A DNA stretch of 64,000 nucleotides from Flavobacteriales bacterium (GTDB taxonomy: Bacteria > Bacteroidota > Bacteroidia > Flavobacteriales_E > Vicingaceae). Made by a program: the position numbers and the translations under genes. Below the pieces are notes generated by a model. It was not told the origin of the DNA, made no database searches, and worked only from the letters and a program-made list of their open reading frames with translations. The DNA is taken from NCBI GenBank assembly GCA_002401955.1, contig NVUQ01000005.1:1-64000 (forward strand), in the 5' to 3' direction. Position 1 is the first letter of the stretch. Every line of letters begins with the position of its first letter. Shown piece by piece: positions 53,632-62,716 of this stretch.

Positions 53632-56535
53632 TTGATTTTTAAATTTTACCATATCATTTGCTTTTTCATATTAATTAATTGCTCAATTAAGGGGCAATTA
53701 TATGAAAATAATAAAATAAACTATGGTACAGATGATGGCTTGCCTAGCTCAGAATGTTATGAAATAATACAAGATAGCAAAGGTTATATTTGGTTTGGTA
53801 CAGATAGAGGTGTTGTAAAATACAACGGATATGAGTTTAAAGTGTTTACAACCCAGGATGGCTTAAACAACAATGTAGTGTTTCATATTGCAGAAGGTGC
53901 TGACGGTAAAATATGGTTTTATGATAAAACGCATCAATTAAGTTATATGCATAATGATAGTATTTACCCTTATAAATACAATCATTTGCTTAAAGAACAC
54001 ATCAATGAAATATCTAGAACATTTGGGATAACTATAGCTGATAATAATACCATTTACTTTAGTTTCTCTAGTGCGAAGAATGAAAATATAAAAGGGATTA
54101 CAGATGAGGGGATTGTATTGTATAATCCAAGATCAAGTAATTTTTTGTTTAATCAGGTAAACAAAAAAGTAACAATTAATTATAATGCATATAATTTTAA
54201 ATATGTTGACCACTCTAAAAATCTTGTACAATACAGTGTTTGTTATAAAAACGAAAAAAATGAGTTAACAAATTCTATTACTCATAATCCTAATAATACG
54301 TTTATATCAGTTTTAAGAGCTACTACAGATCTTAAGTCTTTGTGGTTTAGTCATCATAATAAACTCTTTGAGTTGGATGAAAATGGAAATATAAATGAAT
54401 TGTATTCATTTAATGAGGGGATTATAGAGCTTGAAATTGATAAACATGGAAACCTTTATATTGGCTTATTGTATAGTGGATTATGGGTTTTTCCGAATGC
54501 AAATACTAAAAATAAATATAAGTTAATTGATAATTGTTCCGTTTCTGGATTTGTAAGAGATAAAAATGGAGGAATATGGATAAGTACTTTAGAAAAAGGG
54601 GTCTTTTATTACCCATCAAATTCATTTTCTAACTACACCCCTTCAAAGGGTAAGAAAATTGATGGTATTGGAGGGGCTGATAATAATATTGTTTATAGTA
54701 CAGAGAAAGGAGAACTGGTTAATCTTACAACGAATAAGCCACTGAAATTAGAAAAAAATAGATCAAAACCTATAAGGAATATTATTACATTAAATAAAGA
54801 GAGTTTTATTGTAACAGCAGATAGAGCCTTGAGTTATTTCTATTTCGATATTAATAAAAAACCAATTTTATTACCAACATCATGCAATGACTGGTTGAAG
54901 GTAAAGAATAACTTATATGGTGTTAATGATGGGAATATATATCAAGCTTTTAAAAACGATTATCAATCAAATCTTTTATTTAGAGGAGACATTAAGTTTA
55001 ATTGCTTGGAAAGTAATTTTGATAATTCTAATATATTACTAGGTTCAAACAAAGGGATTTATCAATATGCTAATGATACTTTATTTAGATGGAAAAAGGA
55101 TGAACCCTTGTATGAGACAAGAGTTTCGGACATGGCATTGTTTAAGAACAATATTCTTTTTTCTGCTACAAGAGGAAATGGGTTGATAGTCCATGTAAAA
55201 GACAGTACACCCTACATTATATCTGATAAACAAGGGCTAATTAGTAATGAATTAGATAATATATACATAAATGGCAATCATGTTTATGTCTTATCAAAAG
55301 AAGGCATGAGTTTATTAAGTTACGATGGAGAAAAGTTTAAGATTACCAATTATACAAACAATAACGGTCTTTTAAGTAATGAGGTAAATGGTGTTTTTGA
55401 ACATGATGATATGGTTTGGGTAGCGACAAATAAAGGAATTACAAGGTTTAATTTATTACAACAAAAAAGTAACATATTTAACTCTCCGGTTTATTTAACA
55501 TCATTTAAAGTATTAGATCAAATTATTGATAATAAACAACAGATCACTTTGGCACATCAAGAAAATGAGATTGAATTTTCTTATGAAGCTATTTCTTTTG
55601 CAAGTAAAGGGAAAATTAATTACAAGTATCAAATGGAAGGGATGGATAATGATTGGGTGTTTACACAATCAAGAAGATTAAGATATCCTCGCTTACCCTC
55701 TGGAGATTTTGAGTTTAACATTTCATATCAACATCCAGATAAAACTTGGTCAGAACCAATAACATTGTTTAAAATAACGAAAAACAAACCAGTGTGGGAG
55801 AAATTATGGTTTTATATATTAATTATAATTGCTTTTGTGGGAATTGTTTTGTTGGTAGTTCAACGATATATTAAAAAAATTAAAAAAGAGGATGAAATAA
55901 GACAAAGAATAACTGATCTTGAAAGACGAGCGCTACAAGCTCAAATGAATCCGCATTTTATTTTTAATTCGTTAACATCAATACAAAGTTTAATTGCACA
56001 ACACAATAATGAAAAAGCTGAATTATTTTTAGTAAGATTTTCTCGATTGGTAAGAACAGCACTAAATCAATCTTCAACTTCTTATGTTGTTTTGGCAGAA
56101 GAGTTAGAATTGATAAATAATTACATTGAGATAGAGGCTTTAAGATTCTCTAATGCATTTGATTGGTTTATTAAGATAGAAGGTGATATAGAAGTTGAAG
56201 GGATAAAAATACCACCAATGGTTATACAGCCTTTTATAGAAAATGCCATTGAACATGGTTTACTTCCTTTAGATAAAAAAGGATTAATAAATATAAGTTT
56301 AAAAAGAATTGATGATTCCATGCTACAATGGAGTATAGATGATAATGGAGTAGGAAGAAAAGTGGCGGGAACTAAACACAAGAAAAAAGGTAGAGAATCA
56401 AAAGGAATAAAATTAGTTAAAGACCGTTTATTTATTCTTAATAAAAAATCAACTGTTAAATTTGAAGATTTAATAGATGGTGAACAATCAAAAGGAACAA
56501 AGGTAATTTTAACTATACCTTATCAAAATGGATAA
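53632..56535 (+). CDS. Propeller-domain LytS-type sensor histidine kinase
   Basis: 967 residues. A signal sequence (FKFYHIICFFILINCSIKGQ) is followed by a periplasmic two-component-regulator beta-propeller (YGTDDGLPSSECYEIIQDSKGYIWFGTDRGVVKYNG near 28-65 and further blades to about 620), a Y_Y_Y domain (about 650-715), a transmembrane helix (LWFYILIIIAFVGIVLLVVQ, about 724-743) and a LytS/YpdA-like kinase: QAQMNPHFIFNSLTSIQSL with the phospho-acceptor His near 780, then ENAIEHGL and DNGVGR ATP-binding motifs. The start is a TTG that begins 8 bases after the TATTTTCG element (8 bp between them), so the mRNA may be nearly leaderless. It is divergent from the lanthipeptide operon and 3 bp upstream of its regulator gene. 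Confidence 0.88.
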   Translation: MIFKFYHIICFFILINCSIKGQLYENNKINYGTDDGLPSSECYEIIQDSKGYIWFGTDRGVVKYNGYEFKVFTTQDGLNNNVVFHIAEGADGKIWFYDKTHQLSYMHNDSIYPYKYNHLLKEHINEISRTFGITIADNNTIYFSFSSAKNENIKGITDEGIVLYNPRSSNFLFNQVNKKVTINYNAYNFKYVDHSKNLVQYSVCYKNEKNELTNSITHNPNNTFISVLRATTDLKSLWFSHHNKLFELDENGNINELYSFNEGIIELEIDKHGNLYIGLLYSGLWVFPNANTKNKYKLIDNCSVSGFVRDKNGGIWISTLEKGVFYYPSNSFSNYTPSKGKKIDGIGGADNNIVYSTEKGELVNLTTNKPLKLEKNRSKPIRNIITLNKESFIVTADRALSYFYFDINKKPILLPTSCNDWLKVKNNLYGVNDGNIYQAFKNDYQSNLLFRGDIKFNCLESNFDNSNILLGSNKGIYQYANDTLFRWKKDEPLYETRVSDMALFKNNILFSATRGNGLIVHVKDSTPYIISDKQGLISNELDNIYINGNHVYVLSKEGMSLLSYDGEKFKITNYTNNNGLLSNEVNGVFEHDDMVWVATNKGITRFNLLQQKSNIFNSPVYLTSFKVLDQIIDNKQQITLAHQENEIEFSYEAISFASKGKINYKYQMEGMDNDWVFTQSRRLRYPRLPSGDFEFNISYQHPDKTWSEPITLFKITKNKPVWEKLWFYILIIIAFVGIVLLVVQRYIKKIKKEDEIRQRITDLERRALQAQMNPHFIFNSLTSIQSLIAQHNNEKAELFLVRFSRLVRTALNQSSTSYVVLAEELELINNYIEIEALRFSNAFDWFIKIEGDIEVEGIKIPPMVIQPFIENAIEHGLLPLDKKGLINISLKRIDDSMLQWSIDDNGVGRKVAGTKHKKKGRESKGIKLVKDRLFILNKKSTVKFEDLIDGEQSKGTKVILTIPYQNG

Positions 56536-56538
56536 TTT

Positions 56539-57294
56539 ATGAAAGTTGTAATTATTGATGATGAAGAAAATTGTAGGATACTTCTTGCACATAAAATTAA
56601 TAAATATTGCAAAGAAGCAACGATTGTAGGTGAAGCTTCTAGTGTGAAAACAGGTGTTAATTTAATTAATGAAAAAAAACCTGATCTAATTTTTTTAGAC
56701 ATCCAAATGAATGATGGTACTGGTTTTGATTTGTTAAATAAAATAAAAGAAATAAAATTTAAAATAATTTTTACAACTGCATTTGATCAATATGCGATTA
56801 AAGCATTTAAATATTCAGCCATTCATTATTTATTGAAACCTCTAGATTACATTGAATTGATAGATGCGTTTAATCGGGCAACAAAAGAAGTAAATTATCA
56901 GGAACAAACAAAGGGGTTTTTAAATTCGTATCAAAATGGAAATTTTGATACAATTTGTATAAGAACAGAAGATAACCTTTATAAGTTGCTCTTATCAGAA
57001 ATTGAATTAATAGAAGCAGAAGGAAGTTATTGTATTTTTAATTTAGAGGATAAAAAAAAGATAGTGATTTCTAAATCATTAAAAGAATATGAACAAATAT
57101 TGCCTCATGAAAATTTTGTAAGAGTACATAGATCATACTTAATTAATTTTAATTTTATTAAAGAATTTGACTACAAAAATTCCGATATAAAGTTGAAATC
57201 AGGAAAAAGGGTACCTGTTTCTAGAAGAAAGAAAAACAACTTTTTAAAAATGGCTTTAGATACAAATCATATAGAGCTAAAAAAGAAAAATTAA
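56539..57294 (+). CDS. LytTR-family response regulator
   Basis: 251 residues. The receiver domain has VVIIDDEENC, the phosphorylation site LIFLDIQMNDGTGFDLL (Asp near 54), FTTAFDQYAIKAF and the YLLKPLD lysine. The C-terminal LytTR DNA-binding domain spans about 140-245 (LSEIELIEAEGSYCIFNLEDKKKIVISKSLKEYEQILPHENFVRVHRSYLINFNFI). LytTR proteins bind pairs of 9-bp direct repeats about two helical turns apart, which is the pattern of sites A-E. Co-transcribed with the propeller kinase. It is the natural candidate to bind all five sites; no other LytTR gene is in the window. Confidence 0.92.
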   Translation: MKVVIIDDEENCRILLAHKINKYCKEATIVGEASSVKTGVNLINEKKPDLIFLDIQMNDGTGFDLLNKIKEIKFKIIFTTAFDQYAIKAFKYSAIHYLLKPLDYIELIDAFNRATKEVNYQEQTKGFLNSYQNGNFDTICIRTEDNLYKLLLSEIELIEAEGSYCIFNLEDKKKIVISKSLKEYEQILPHENFVRVHRSYLINFNFIKEFDYKNSDIKLKSGKRVPVSRRKKNNFLKMALDTNHIELKKKN

Positions 57295-57300
57295 GGAGAA

Positions 57301-57645
57301 CTATTTATCTCCACCAGTTTTCTTTTTACCAGGCTTAACACCTAGTTTTTTCTTCTTAACAAATTTAGCGTTCTTCTTAGCCATAATAGCTTTCTTTTTG
57401 TCTAATTCTTTTTGAGCTTTTCTAGCACCTTTTTTAGGGTTTTTAAAGTGTTTATTTTGTTTTTGGTATTCTTTTGCGATTTGAATACTTGGTGCTGTTT
57501 TATTATTTAGACCTGTATTGTATACACCTTTTTTATTTTTGTGCGACCTACCACTAAACATAGTGTTTTGATCTAACTTACTTTTGCAAGATCCTAATAG
57601 CATTAAAATAAGAATAACTCCTATAAGTTTTGTGATTATGTTCAT
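57301..57645 (-). CDS. Small basic lipoprotein
   Basis: 114 residues. Lipoprotein signal MNIITKLIGVILILMLLGSCKS with lipidated Cys at about 20. The mature part is extremely Lys-rich (QKELDKKKAIMAKKNAKFVKKKKLGVKPGKKKTGGDK), which would let it bind polyanions such as nucleic acid, LPS or peptidoglycan. No domain recognised. Its stop is 6 bp from the stop of the LytTR gene, tail to tail, with no terminator visible. The upstream spacer holds a dispersed palindromic repeat. Confidence 0.65.
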   Translation of the reverse strand: MNIITKLIGVILILMLLGSCKSKLDQNTMFSGRSHKNKKGVYNTGLNNKTAPSIQIAKEYQKQNKHFKNPKKGARKAQKELDKKKAIMAKKNAKFVKKKKLGVKPGKKKTGGDK

Positions 57646-57668
57646 ACCTTTTTCTTTTTTATAAAAGT

Positions 57669-57780
57669 GTCAGTTCGAGTGAAATTCTCTAAGAATTTAG
57701 TATCGAGAACAAACTTTTAAACTAGTTGGTTCTCGATATTATTTTTCTTCGTTACACTTCTAAAAATCACTCGAACTGAC
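57669..57780. repeat. Dispersed palindromic repeat with perfect 13-bp ends
   Basis: Begins GTCAGTTCGAGTG and ends CACTCGAACTGAC, a perfect 13-bp inverted pair; an inner pair TATCGAGAAC / GTTCTCGATA lies at 57701-57737. This is the best-preserved copy of the family seen at 10423, 16652 and 17192. It has no ORF. Confidence 0.9.
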
Positions 57781-57802
57781 AATGATTTTTAGAAGGAACT
57801 CA

Positions 57803-58456
57803 TTATTTTGTATTATACTCCTCTAATAACGCATAAATATCGCTAATTAGTCTGTCAACGTCTTTTTTTGATGTTCCATCATAAAAACCTCTTAGTCTTT
57901 TTTCTTTATCCACCAGCACAAAATTTTCGGTATGAACAAAGTCATTAACACCACCATCACCTTCGGTTATCGCTGCAAAATAGGTCTTACGTGCTAAATT
58001 ATAAATCTGTTTTTTATTACCAGTTACAAAATTCCATTTATCCGCAGAAACACCCAAGTCTGTTGCGTATTTATTTAACACAGGAACAGAGTCGGCCTCA
58101 GGCATAACAGTGTGTGATAAAAAAGAAATAGCTGGATTTTCAGTAAACTCATCATAAACACGATGCATTTGTTTGGTCATTTTAGGGCAAATAGTAGGGC
58201 AGGTTACAAAAAAGAAATCGGTAACGTAAATTTTATCTTCATAATTATTTTCGGTTACTTCTTTACCATTTTGGTTTGTTAAGTTAAAAGAACCAACCCT
58301 ATGAAATTTATCAACGTTTCTAATTGATTCATCCACCAATTCAGGATTAAGGTCTGCCGGATTAAAAACCTTTAAAACCTTAGGCTCATCTATCATAAAA
58401 TAAGCAATAGTAATTCCTACTATTGTTATTAAAACTGCGGGTAAAAATCGTTTCAT
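57803..58456 (-). CDS. SCO1/SenC-family copper chaperone-like protein
   Basis: 217 residues with an N-terminal membrane anchor (FLPAVLITIVGITIAYFMI) and a thioredoxin-fold domain facing the periplasm. The copper-binding CxxxC is in FFVTCPTICPKM and the third ligand His in FVHTENFVLVDKEKRLRGFYDG; all are kept. Sco proteins load the CuA site of cytochrome c oxidase or act as thiol reductants. The gene is 1 bp downstream of the TlpA-like gene on the same strand and both belong to redox maturation in the periplasm. Confidence 0.9.
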   Translation of the reverse strand: MKRFLPAVLITIVGITIAYFMIDEPKVLKVFNPADLNPELVDESIRNVDKFHRVGSFNLTNQNGKEVTENNYEDKIYVTDFFFVTCPTICPKMTKQMHRVYDEFTENPAISFLSHTVMPEADSVPVLNKYATDLGVSADKWNFVTGNKKQIYNLARKTYFAAITEGDGGVNDFVHTENFVLVDKEKRLRGFYDGTSKKDVDRLISDIYALLEEYNTK

Positions 58457-58457
58457 G

Positions 58458-59930
58458 TTACTTTATCTTTCTAGCTTCTTCCCTACCTATAACTGTCTTT
58501 AAAAGAGCAGCATCTAATTTTTTAGCAATAATAGTTTTCGATTTATCCAACAAATAAAGCTGAGGAGTAGTATAAACATCATAAGTGATGTTGTAGTTTA
58601 AACTTTTTAAATCAGTAAGCCCTTTAATAATATAATCAGTCGCTTTTTGTTGATCTTCATACACTTCTTGTGGAACAGCAACATTAATAAAATCTAAGTT
58701 GTAGTCTGTAATAAATTTTTTCCATTGGGCATTATGATGTGAACTTACTGAATACACTTTAATATCTATTGTACTTTTAACAGAATCGATGTAATGAGCT
58801 AGTTTCGGAAGTTCTTTCTTACAATGTCCGCAATCGGGATCCCAAAAAATAAGTACAGTATATTCCGACTGAACATCTCTATACATATTTATCCAATTGT
58901 TACCACTAGTATCTAATAAACTTAAATTAATAGCTGGTTTACCAATAATAAGCGGAGCTATTTTTCTTGCCCTGTCTTGTACTTTTTCTATTTGTGCAGA
59001 ATCTGCCCAATAAGCTAAATCATGAGTGTAATAATTTAAACCAATGTGAGAAAATATCCCATCCATTCCCATTATTTTCGATTTTTCATAATAACTTAAT
59101 AAGTGATGAACTGTATATTTAAAAATGTCTTTATTGGCCTTAGATTTTCCTATAATAATATCAACCTCTTTAATAATTGAATCTGGCATTGGATACACAA
59201 TTTTTTGAAAATACTTCTCTAACTTATTGTGGTAAAGAGGGGTGTAGTTAATTCTTGCATCAGAAAAATCTACATCATCCCAAAAATGAGTTTTAACATA
59301 TTGGTATTTTAATAATCTTTTTAAAGAGTCGCTTTTAATATCATTGTATTCAGGAGCTTGGGGCTCTTTCATTGTTTTAAATATTTTAGAAACAAATAAA
59401 TTTGGATATTCTTTTATAATATTTAATCGATACTCAATTATATCATCACCAATTTGAATAAGTTGCTCATTAATTTTTGTTTTCTCTTTATCAGATGTTT
59501 TTTCTGCCATAAGTTTCTCTCTTAGTGGTTGAGAAGCTTTTTGTTTTCCAGTAATAAATTTTAAATGTTCAAAAAACACCTCATTTTCTTTCGATTTTTT
59601 AATTTTCATGTTTTGGATGTAATCCAAAGTGTCTGTTTCTAAATCAATAAGAGATTCATCGTTAATTACAAGTTCAAACAATAACTTACCACCTGTGTAT
59701 ACACCGTAAATCCCCCCATGGTGAGGCTCATTGCCTTCAAAAATTACAACTCCAGAACTGTTAAATTGAGCTGTATCTTTATAGTACCGTTGCTGTCCGA
59801 AATAATTAATCAGGTAGCACGCAGTATCTTGCATGCCATCAATTTTTATTTTTATTTTATATCCTTTATTTTCGGAGTATCCTGCCAAAGAAATGCTTAG
59901 CATTAACAGAATAGATAAGATTTTCTTCAT
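58458..59930 (-). CDS. TlpA-like thiol-disulfide protein with DUF4369-type N-terminus
   Basis: 490 residues. Signal peptide MKKILSILLMLSISLAGYS. The N-terminal beta domain (YKIKIKIDGMQDTACYLINYFGQQRYYKDTAQFNSSGVVIFEG) is of the DUF4369 kind common in Bacteroidota thioredoxins; a helical middle part follows. The C-terminal thioredoxin domain has the active site FWDPDCGHCKKELPKL near 365 and the cis-Pro segment YDVYTTPQLYLLDKS. Expected to reduce or shuffle disulfides in the periplasm. One base separates it from the Sco gene. Confidence 0.85.
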   Translation of the reverse strand: MKKILSILLMLSISLAGYSENKGYKIKIKIDGMQDTACYLINYFGQQRYYKDTAQFNSSGVVIFEGNEPHHGGIYGVYTGGKLLFELVINDESLIDLETDTLDYIQNMKIKKSKENEVFFEHLKFITGKQKASQPLREKLMAEKTSDKEKTKINEQLIQIGDDIIEYRLNIIKEYPNLFVSKIFKTMKEPQAPEYNDIKSDSLKRLLKYQYVKTHFWDDVDFSDARINYTPLYHNKLEKYFQKIVYPMPDSIIKEVDIIIGKSKANKDIFKYTVHHLLSYYEKSKIMGMDGIFSHIGLNYYTHDLAYWADSAQIEKVQDRARKIAPLIIGKPAINLSLLDTSGNNWINMYRDVQSEYTVLIFWDPDCGHCKKELPKLAHYIDSVKSTIDIKVYSVSSHHNAQWKKFITDYNLDFINVAVPQEVYEDQQKATDYIIKGLTDLKSLNYNITYDVYTTPQLYLLDKSKTIIAKKLDAALLKTVIGREEARKIK

Positions 59931-60005
59931 AATTTTGAATTAATAAATAGATTTCAAATTTACCATTTAAAAACAAAGACTAAACCATTTTAACATTCTT
60001 TTAAC

Positions 60006-60803
60006 TTGCCTAAAATCCTTATCTATATTGTAATAATTATTCCAGCCATTTTAATTGGCTTGTGTATTGCTGTATATATATTTCAAGAACGATTAATATT
60101 TCATCCAGATATATTTTCGCATAAATATAAATACACTTTTAATATTCCTTTTAAGGAACGGAATTTTAAAACCGAAGATGGTAATACCCTTAATGCACTT
60201 TATTTTAAAGTAGAGAATGCTAAAGGTGTTGTTTATTATCATCATGGCAATGCAGGATCGCTTGCCTCTTGGGGAGAACGAGCAATAGATTTTACCAGTA
60301 AAGGATATGATGTTTTGATGTATGATTATAGAAGCTATGGTAAAAGCACAGGTAAAATAAAAAATGAAAAAATGCTTTTTGCCGATGCTTTATTAATTTA
60401 TAAAGAATTGCTTTATGATTATAAAGAACGAGATATTGTGGTTTATGGAACATCTTTAGGAACGGGAATAGCATCTTATATTGCTTATAACAATAATCCT
60501 AGAAATTTGCTTTTAGAAACACCATATTATAATTTCTATGATGTAGCTAAATTCCATTATCCTTATTTACCAAACTCCATTTTGTTGCAATATCAGTTTA
60601 AAACAGATAAGTATTTACCTCACATTAAAGGGAAAGTTTATTTGTTTCATGGCACAGAAGATGAAACAGTTCCCTATAATTCTAGCGAACGTTTAGCAAA
60701 GTTATCTGATAACATCACCCTATTTACAATTAAAGATGGTTCGCACAATAACCTCAATACATTTGAGGATTACCATAAGCGCTTAGGAGAGGTGTTAGAG
60801 TGA
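60006..60803 (+). CDS. Membrane-anchored alpha/beta hydrolase
   Basis: 265 residues from a TTG start (no ATG in the first part of the frame). An N-terminal transmembrane helix (ILIYIVIIIPAILIGLCIAVYIF) anchors an alpha/beta-hydrolase domain of the ABHD13/Bem46 type: FKTEDGNTLNALYF, YHHGNAGSLASW, the nucleophile elbow VYGTSLGTGIA, FHGTEDETVPY with the acid Asp and KDGSHNNLN with the catalytic His. Substrate unknown; serine hydrolase or peptidase activity is plausible. A monocistronic gene convergent with the acyltransferase gene. Confidence 0.8.
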   Translation: MPKILIYIVIIIPAILIGLCIAVYIFQERLIFHPDIFSHKYKYTFNIPFKERNFKTEDGNTLNALYFKVENAKGVVYYHHGNAGSLASWGERAIDFTSKGYDVLMYDYRSYGKSTGKIKNEKMLFADALLIYKELLYDYKERDIVVYGTSLGTGIASYIAYNNNPRNLLLETPYYNFYDVAKFHYPYLPNSILLQYQFKTDKYLPHIKGKVYLFHGTEDETVPYNSSERLAKLSDNITLFTIKDGSHNNLNTFEDYHKRLGEVLE

Positions 60804-60838
60804 ATTTAATTAGAATTTTTTATCAGAAAGTCTAGTAG

Positions 60839-61714
60839 CTAATTAGGTCTCTTGTGTTTCCATCTTTTGTGCGACCATAACCAAATTTCAGGTTGTTGGA
60901 TAATATCTTGCTCTAATCGTTTAGTGTGCATTTCAGAAATTTCGCCTTTTTGCGTTGCTGCTGGGTTTTCGCAGAGTAAGTCTGTAGTCATTTCATAATA
61001 ACCACGTTTTACACGATTTACACTTACATAAATAACAGGGTAGTTTAGTTTAGTAGCAATAATTTCTGTTCCTAAAAAGATAGGAGTATCTTGTTTTAAA
61101 AAGGTTGTCCAATAAGCACTTTCAGGAGAAGGTGTTTGGTCAGCAATAAAAGCAGTAGCACTTAGTTCATCATCGTTTCTTAATCTTAACATGGTTTTAA
61201 AAGTTGCTGCCATGGGCATAATTTCAGTACCAAAACGAATCCTTTTTTTATTGATTAAACGGTTAAAATAAGGATTTTCTAAAGGCTTGTAAATAACGTG
61301 CAAGCGATAATTGGTGTTGTAAGCCATTTCGGCAGCAGCCAATTCGTAATTTCCAAAATGGCCCATTACAAAAATTACTTTCCGTTTCTCTTTATTAAAT
61401 TTATCTAAAAGACTAGTATCAGTAAAATGGCATCTTTTTATCATAGCATTTTTACTGATGGTAATTGACTTAATCATTTCAACTACCCAGTCGCAAAAAA
61501 AAGAATAAAATTCTTTACAAATTTTGTTAATCTCTTGATCTGATTTATCTGGAAAAGAATTCTTTAAATTTTGGAGTACCACTTTTTTACGGTAACCCAG
61601 AACACGGTAAATAATAATATACATAAAATCGGAAACCCTATAAAGCAACCAAAATGGCAAAATAGAAACCAAATATATAAAGGGAAGAGATATGTAATAA
61701 ACAATCGCTTGCAT
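60839..61714 (-). CDS. LpxL/HtrB-family lipid A acyltransferase
   Basis: 291 residues. Membrane-bound enzyme adding a secondary acyl chain to lipid A or a related lipid. An N-terminal hydrophobic region (IVYYISLPFIYLVSILPFWLLYRVSDFMYIIIYRVLGYRKKVV) is followed by the catalytic HxxxxE motif in VMGHFGNYELAAAEMA, the YKPLENPYFNRLINKKRIRFG block and the ADQTPSPESAYWTTFLKQDTPIFLG segment, all typical of LpxL-type proteins. It ends EIWLWSHKRWKHKRPN as usual for the family. Confidence 0.87.
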   Translation of the reverse strand: MQAIVYYISLPFIYLVSILPFWLLYRVSDFMYIIIYRVLGYRKKVVLQNLKNSFPDKSDQEINKICKEFYSFFCDWVVEMIKSITISKNAMIKRCHFTDTSLLDKFNKEKRKVIFVMGHFGNYELAAAEMAYNTNYRLHVIYKPLENPYFNRLINKKRIRFGTEIMPMAATFKTMLRLRNDDELSATAFIADQTPSPESAYWTTFLKQDTPIFLGTEIIATKLNYPVIYVSVNRVKRGYYEMTTDLLCENPAATQKGEISEMHTKRLEQDIIQQPEIWLWSHKRWKHKRPN

Positions 61715-61844
61715 TGTAGCAAAACTAACTAAAAAAACAGTGAATTGTATCGCCCTTTTTAATACTGTTTACAAGGGAATTGAGTTTTGGCATATCATTT
61801 GAAAGAGTGAAGATATGTTTAACCAAAAAATAGGAGGAATAGTT

Positions 61845-62678
61845 ATGAAAAATTTAATTGTAGTATTTGTTTTATCACTTTGTAGTAATGTGTTATTAGC
61901 TCACGGATTTTATGGAAGCAGTTATAACTCAGATTTAAACATTAAGATGTGGGATAACTCTAGTTTTATTATTACGATAGATAATGGTCATCCACGAAAA
62001 ACTAGAAATTTTAATTTGAAAAATATTGAGCCTGGTAATCATTTTGTGAAAATTGTAAAAAAGAAAAGAAATCATCATTATGGACATGGACACCCAAATC
62101 ACAATGGAGGAGGGTTTGTAGAAACAATTTTTAAAGGTAATATTAAGGTGCCAGCAAAAAGAAATGTATTTGTAAAAATTAAAGGAAAGAATCGCTTGAG
62201 TTTTAAATTCTTTAAAAAGAATCACAATCATCATGGTAATGGACACGGGCATAATAATCACCATAATAATAGTCATGGTAGTCATTATGGGTCTTTAAAC
62301 CATTATGATGATTGGAATTACGGTTGCGAGCCAATAAACAATCATGCAAGCCACAATAATCATAATGAGCATCATTATGGACCAATGAGTATGAGCGGTA
62401 ATAGTTTTAATGAATTGGTGAGATTGATGAATAAAGAACATTTTGACGATGATAGATTAGAGATAGCAAGACAAGCAATATCATCAAATAATATGGATGC
62501 AAAACAAGTTGCAAGAGTGTTAGAGCAGTTTACATTTGATAGTTCTAAACTTGAATTTGCAAAGATTGCCTACCGTAACACTATAGATAAAGAAAATTAT
62601 TTTGTTGTGAATAGTAAGTTCACGTTTTCAAGTAGCGTTTCAGATTTGAATAATTTTATAAGGCATACAAATGCATAA
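61845..62678 (+). CDS. His-rich exported DUF4476 protein
   Basis: 277 residues from ATG 61845, chosen because AGGAGG lies 7 bp upstream, a rare strong ribosome binding site here, and because the signal peptide MKNLIVVFVLSLCSNVLLAHG then starts properly; the track's frame adds 10 residues. A beta domain comes first (SSFIITIDNGHPRKTRNFNLKNIEPGNHFVKIV). The middle is very His/Asn/Gly-rich (NHNHHGNGHGHNNHHNNSHGSHYG), suggesting metal binding. The C-terminal DUF4476 domain (FNELVRLMNKEHFDDDRLEIARQAISSNNMDAKQVARVLEQFTFDSSKLEFAK) is a family of unknown role. Periplasmic or outer-membrane location expected. Confidence 0.8.
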   Translation: MKNLIVVFVLSLCSNVLLAHGFYGSSYNSDLNIKMWDNSSFIITIDNGHPRKTRNFNLKNIEPGNHFVKIVKKKRNHHYGHGHPNHNGGGFVETIFKGNIKVPAKRNVFVKIKGKNRLSFKFFKKNHNHHGNGHGHNNHHNNSHGSHYGSLNHYDDWNYGCEPINNHASHNNHNEHHYGPMSMSGNSFNELVRLMNKEHFDDDRLEIARQAISSNNMDAKQVARVLEQFTFDSSKLEFAKIAYRNTIDKENYFVVNSKFTFSSSVSDLNNFIRHTNA

Positions 62679-62680
62679 CA

Positions 62681-62716
62681 AAAAAAACTCCCGAAATAAT
62701 TTCGGGAGTTTTTTTT
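62681..62716. terminator. Bidirectional terminator
   Basis: Perfect stem AAAAAAACTCCCGAAA / TTTCGGGAGTTTTTTT with a 3-nt loop between the convergent DUF4476 and prfC genes. Confidence 0.93.
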
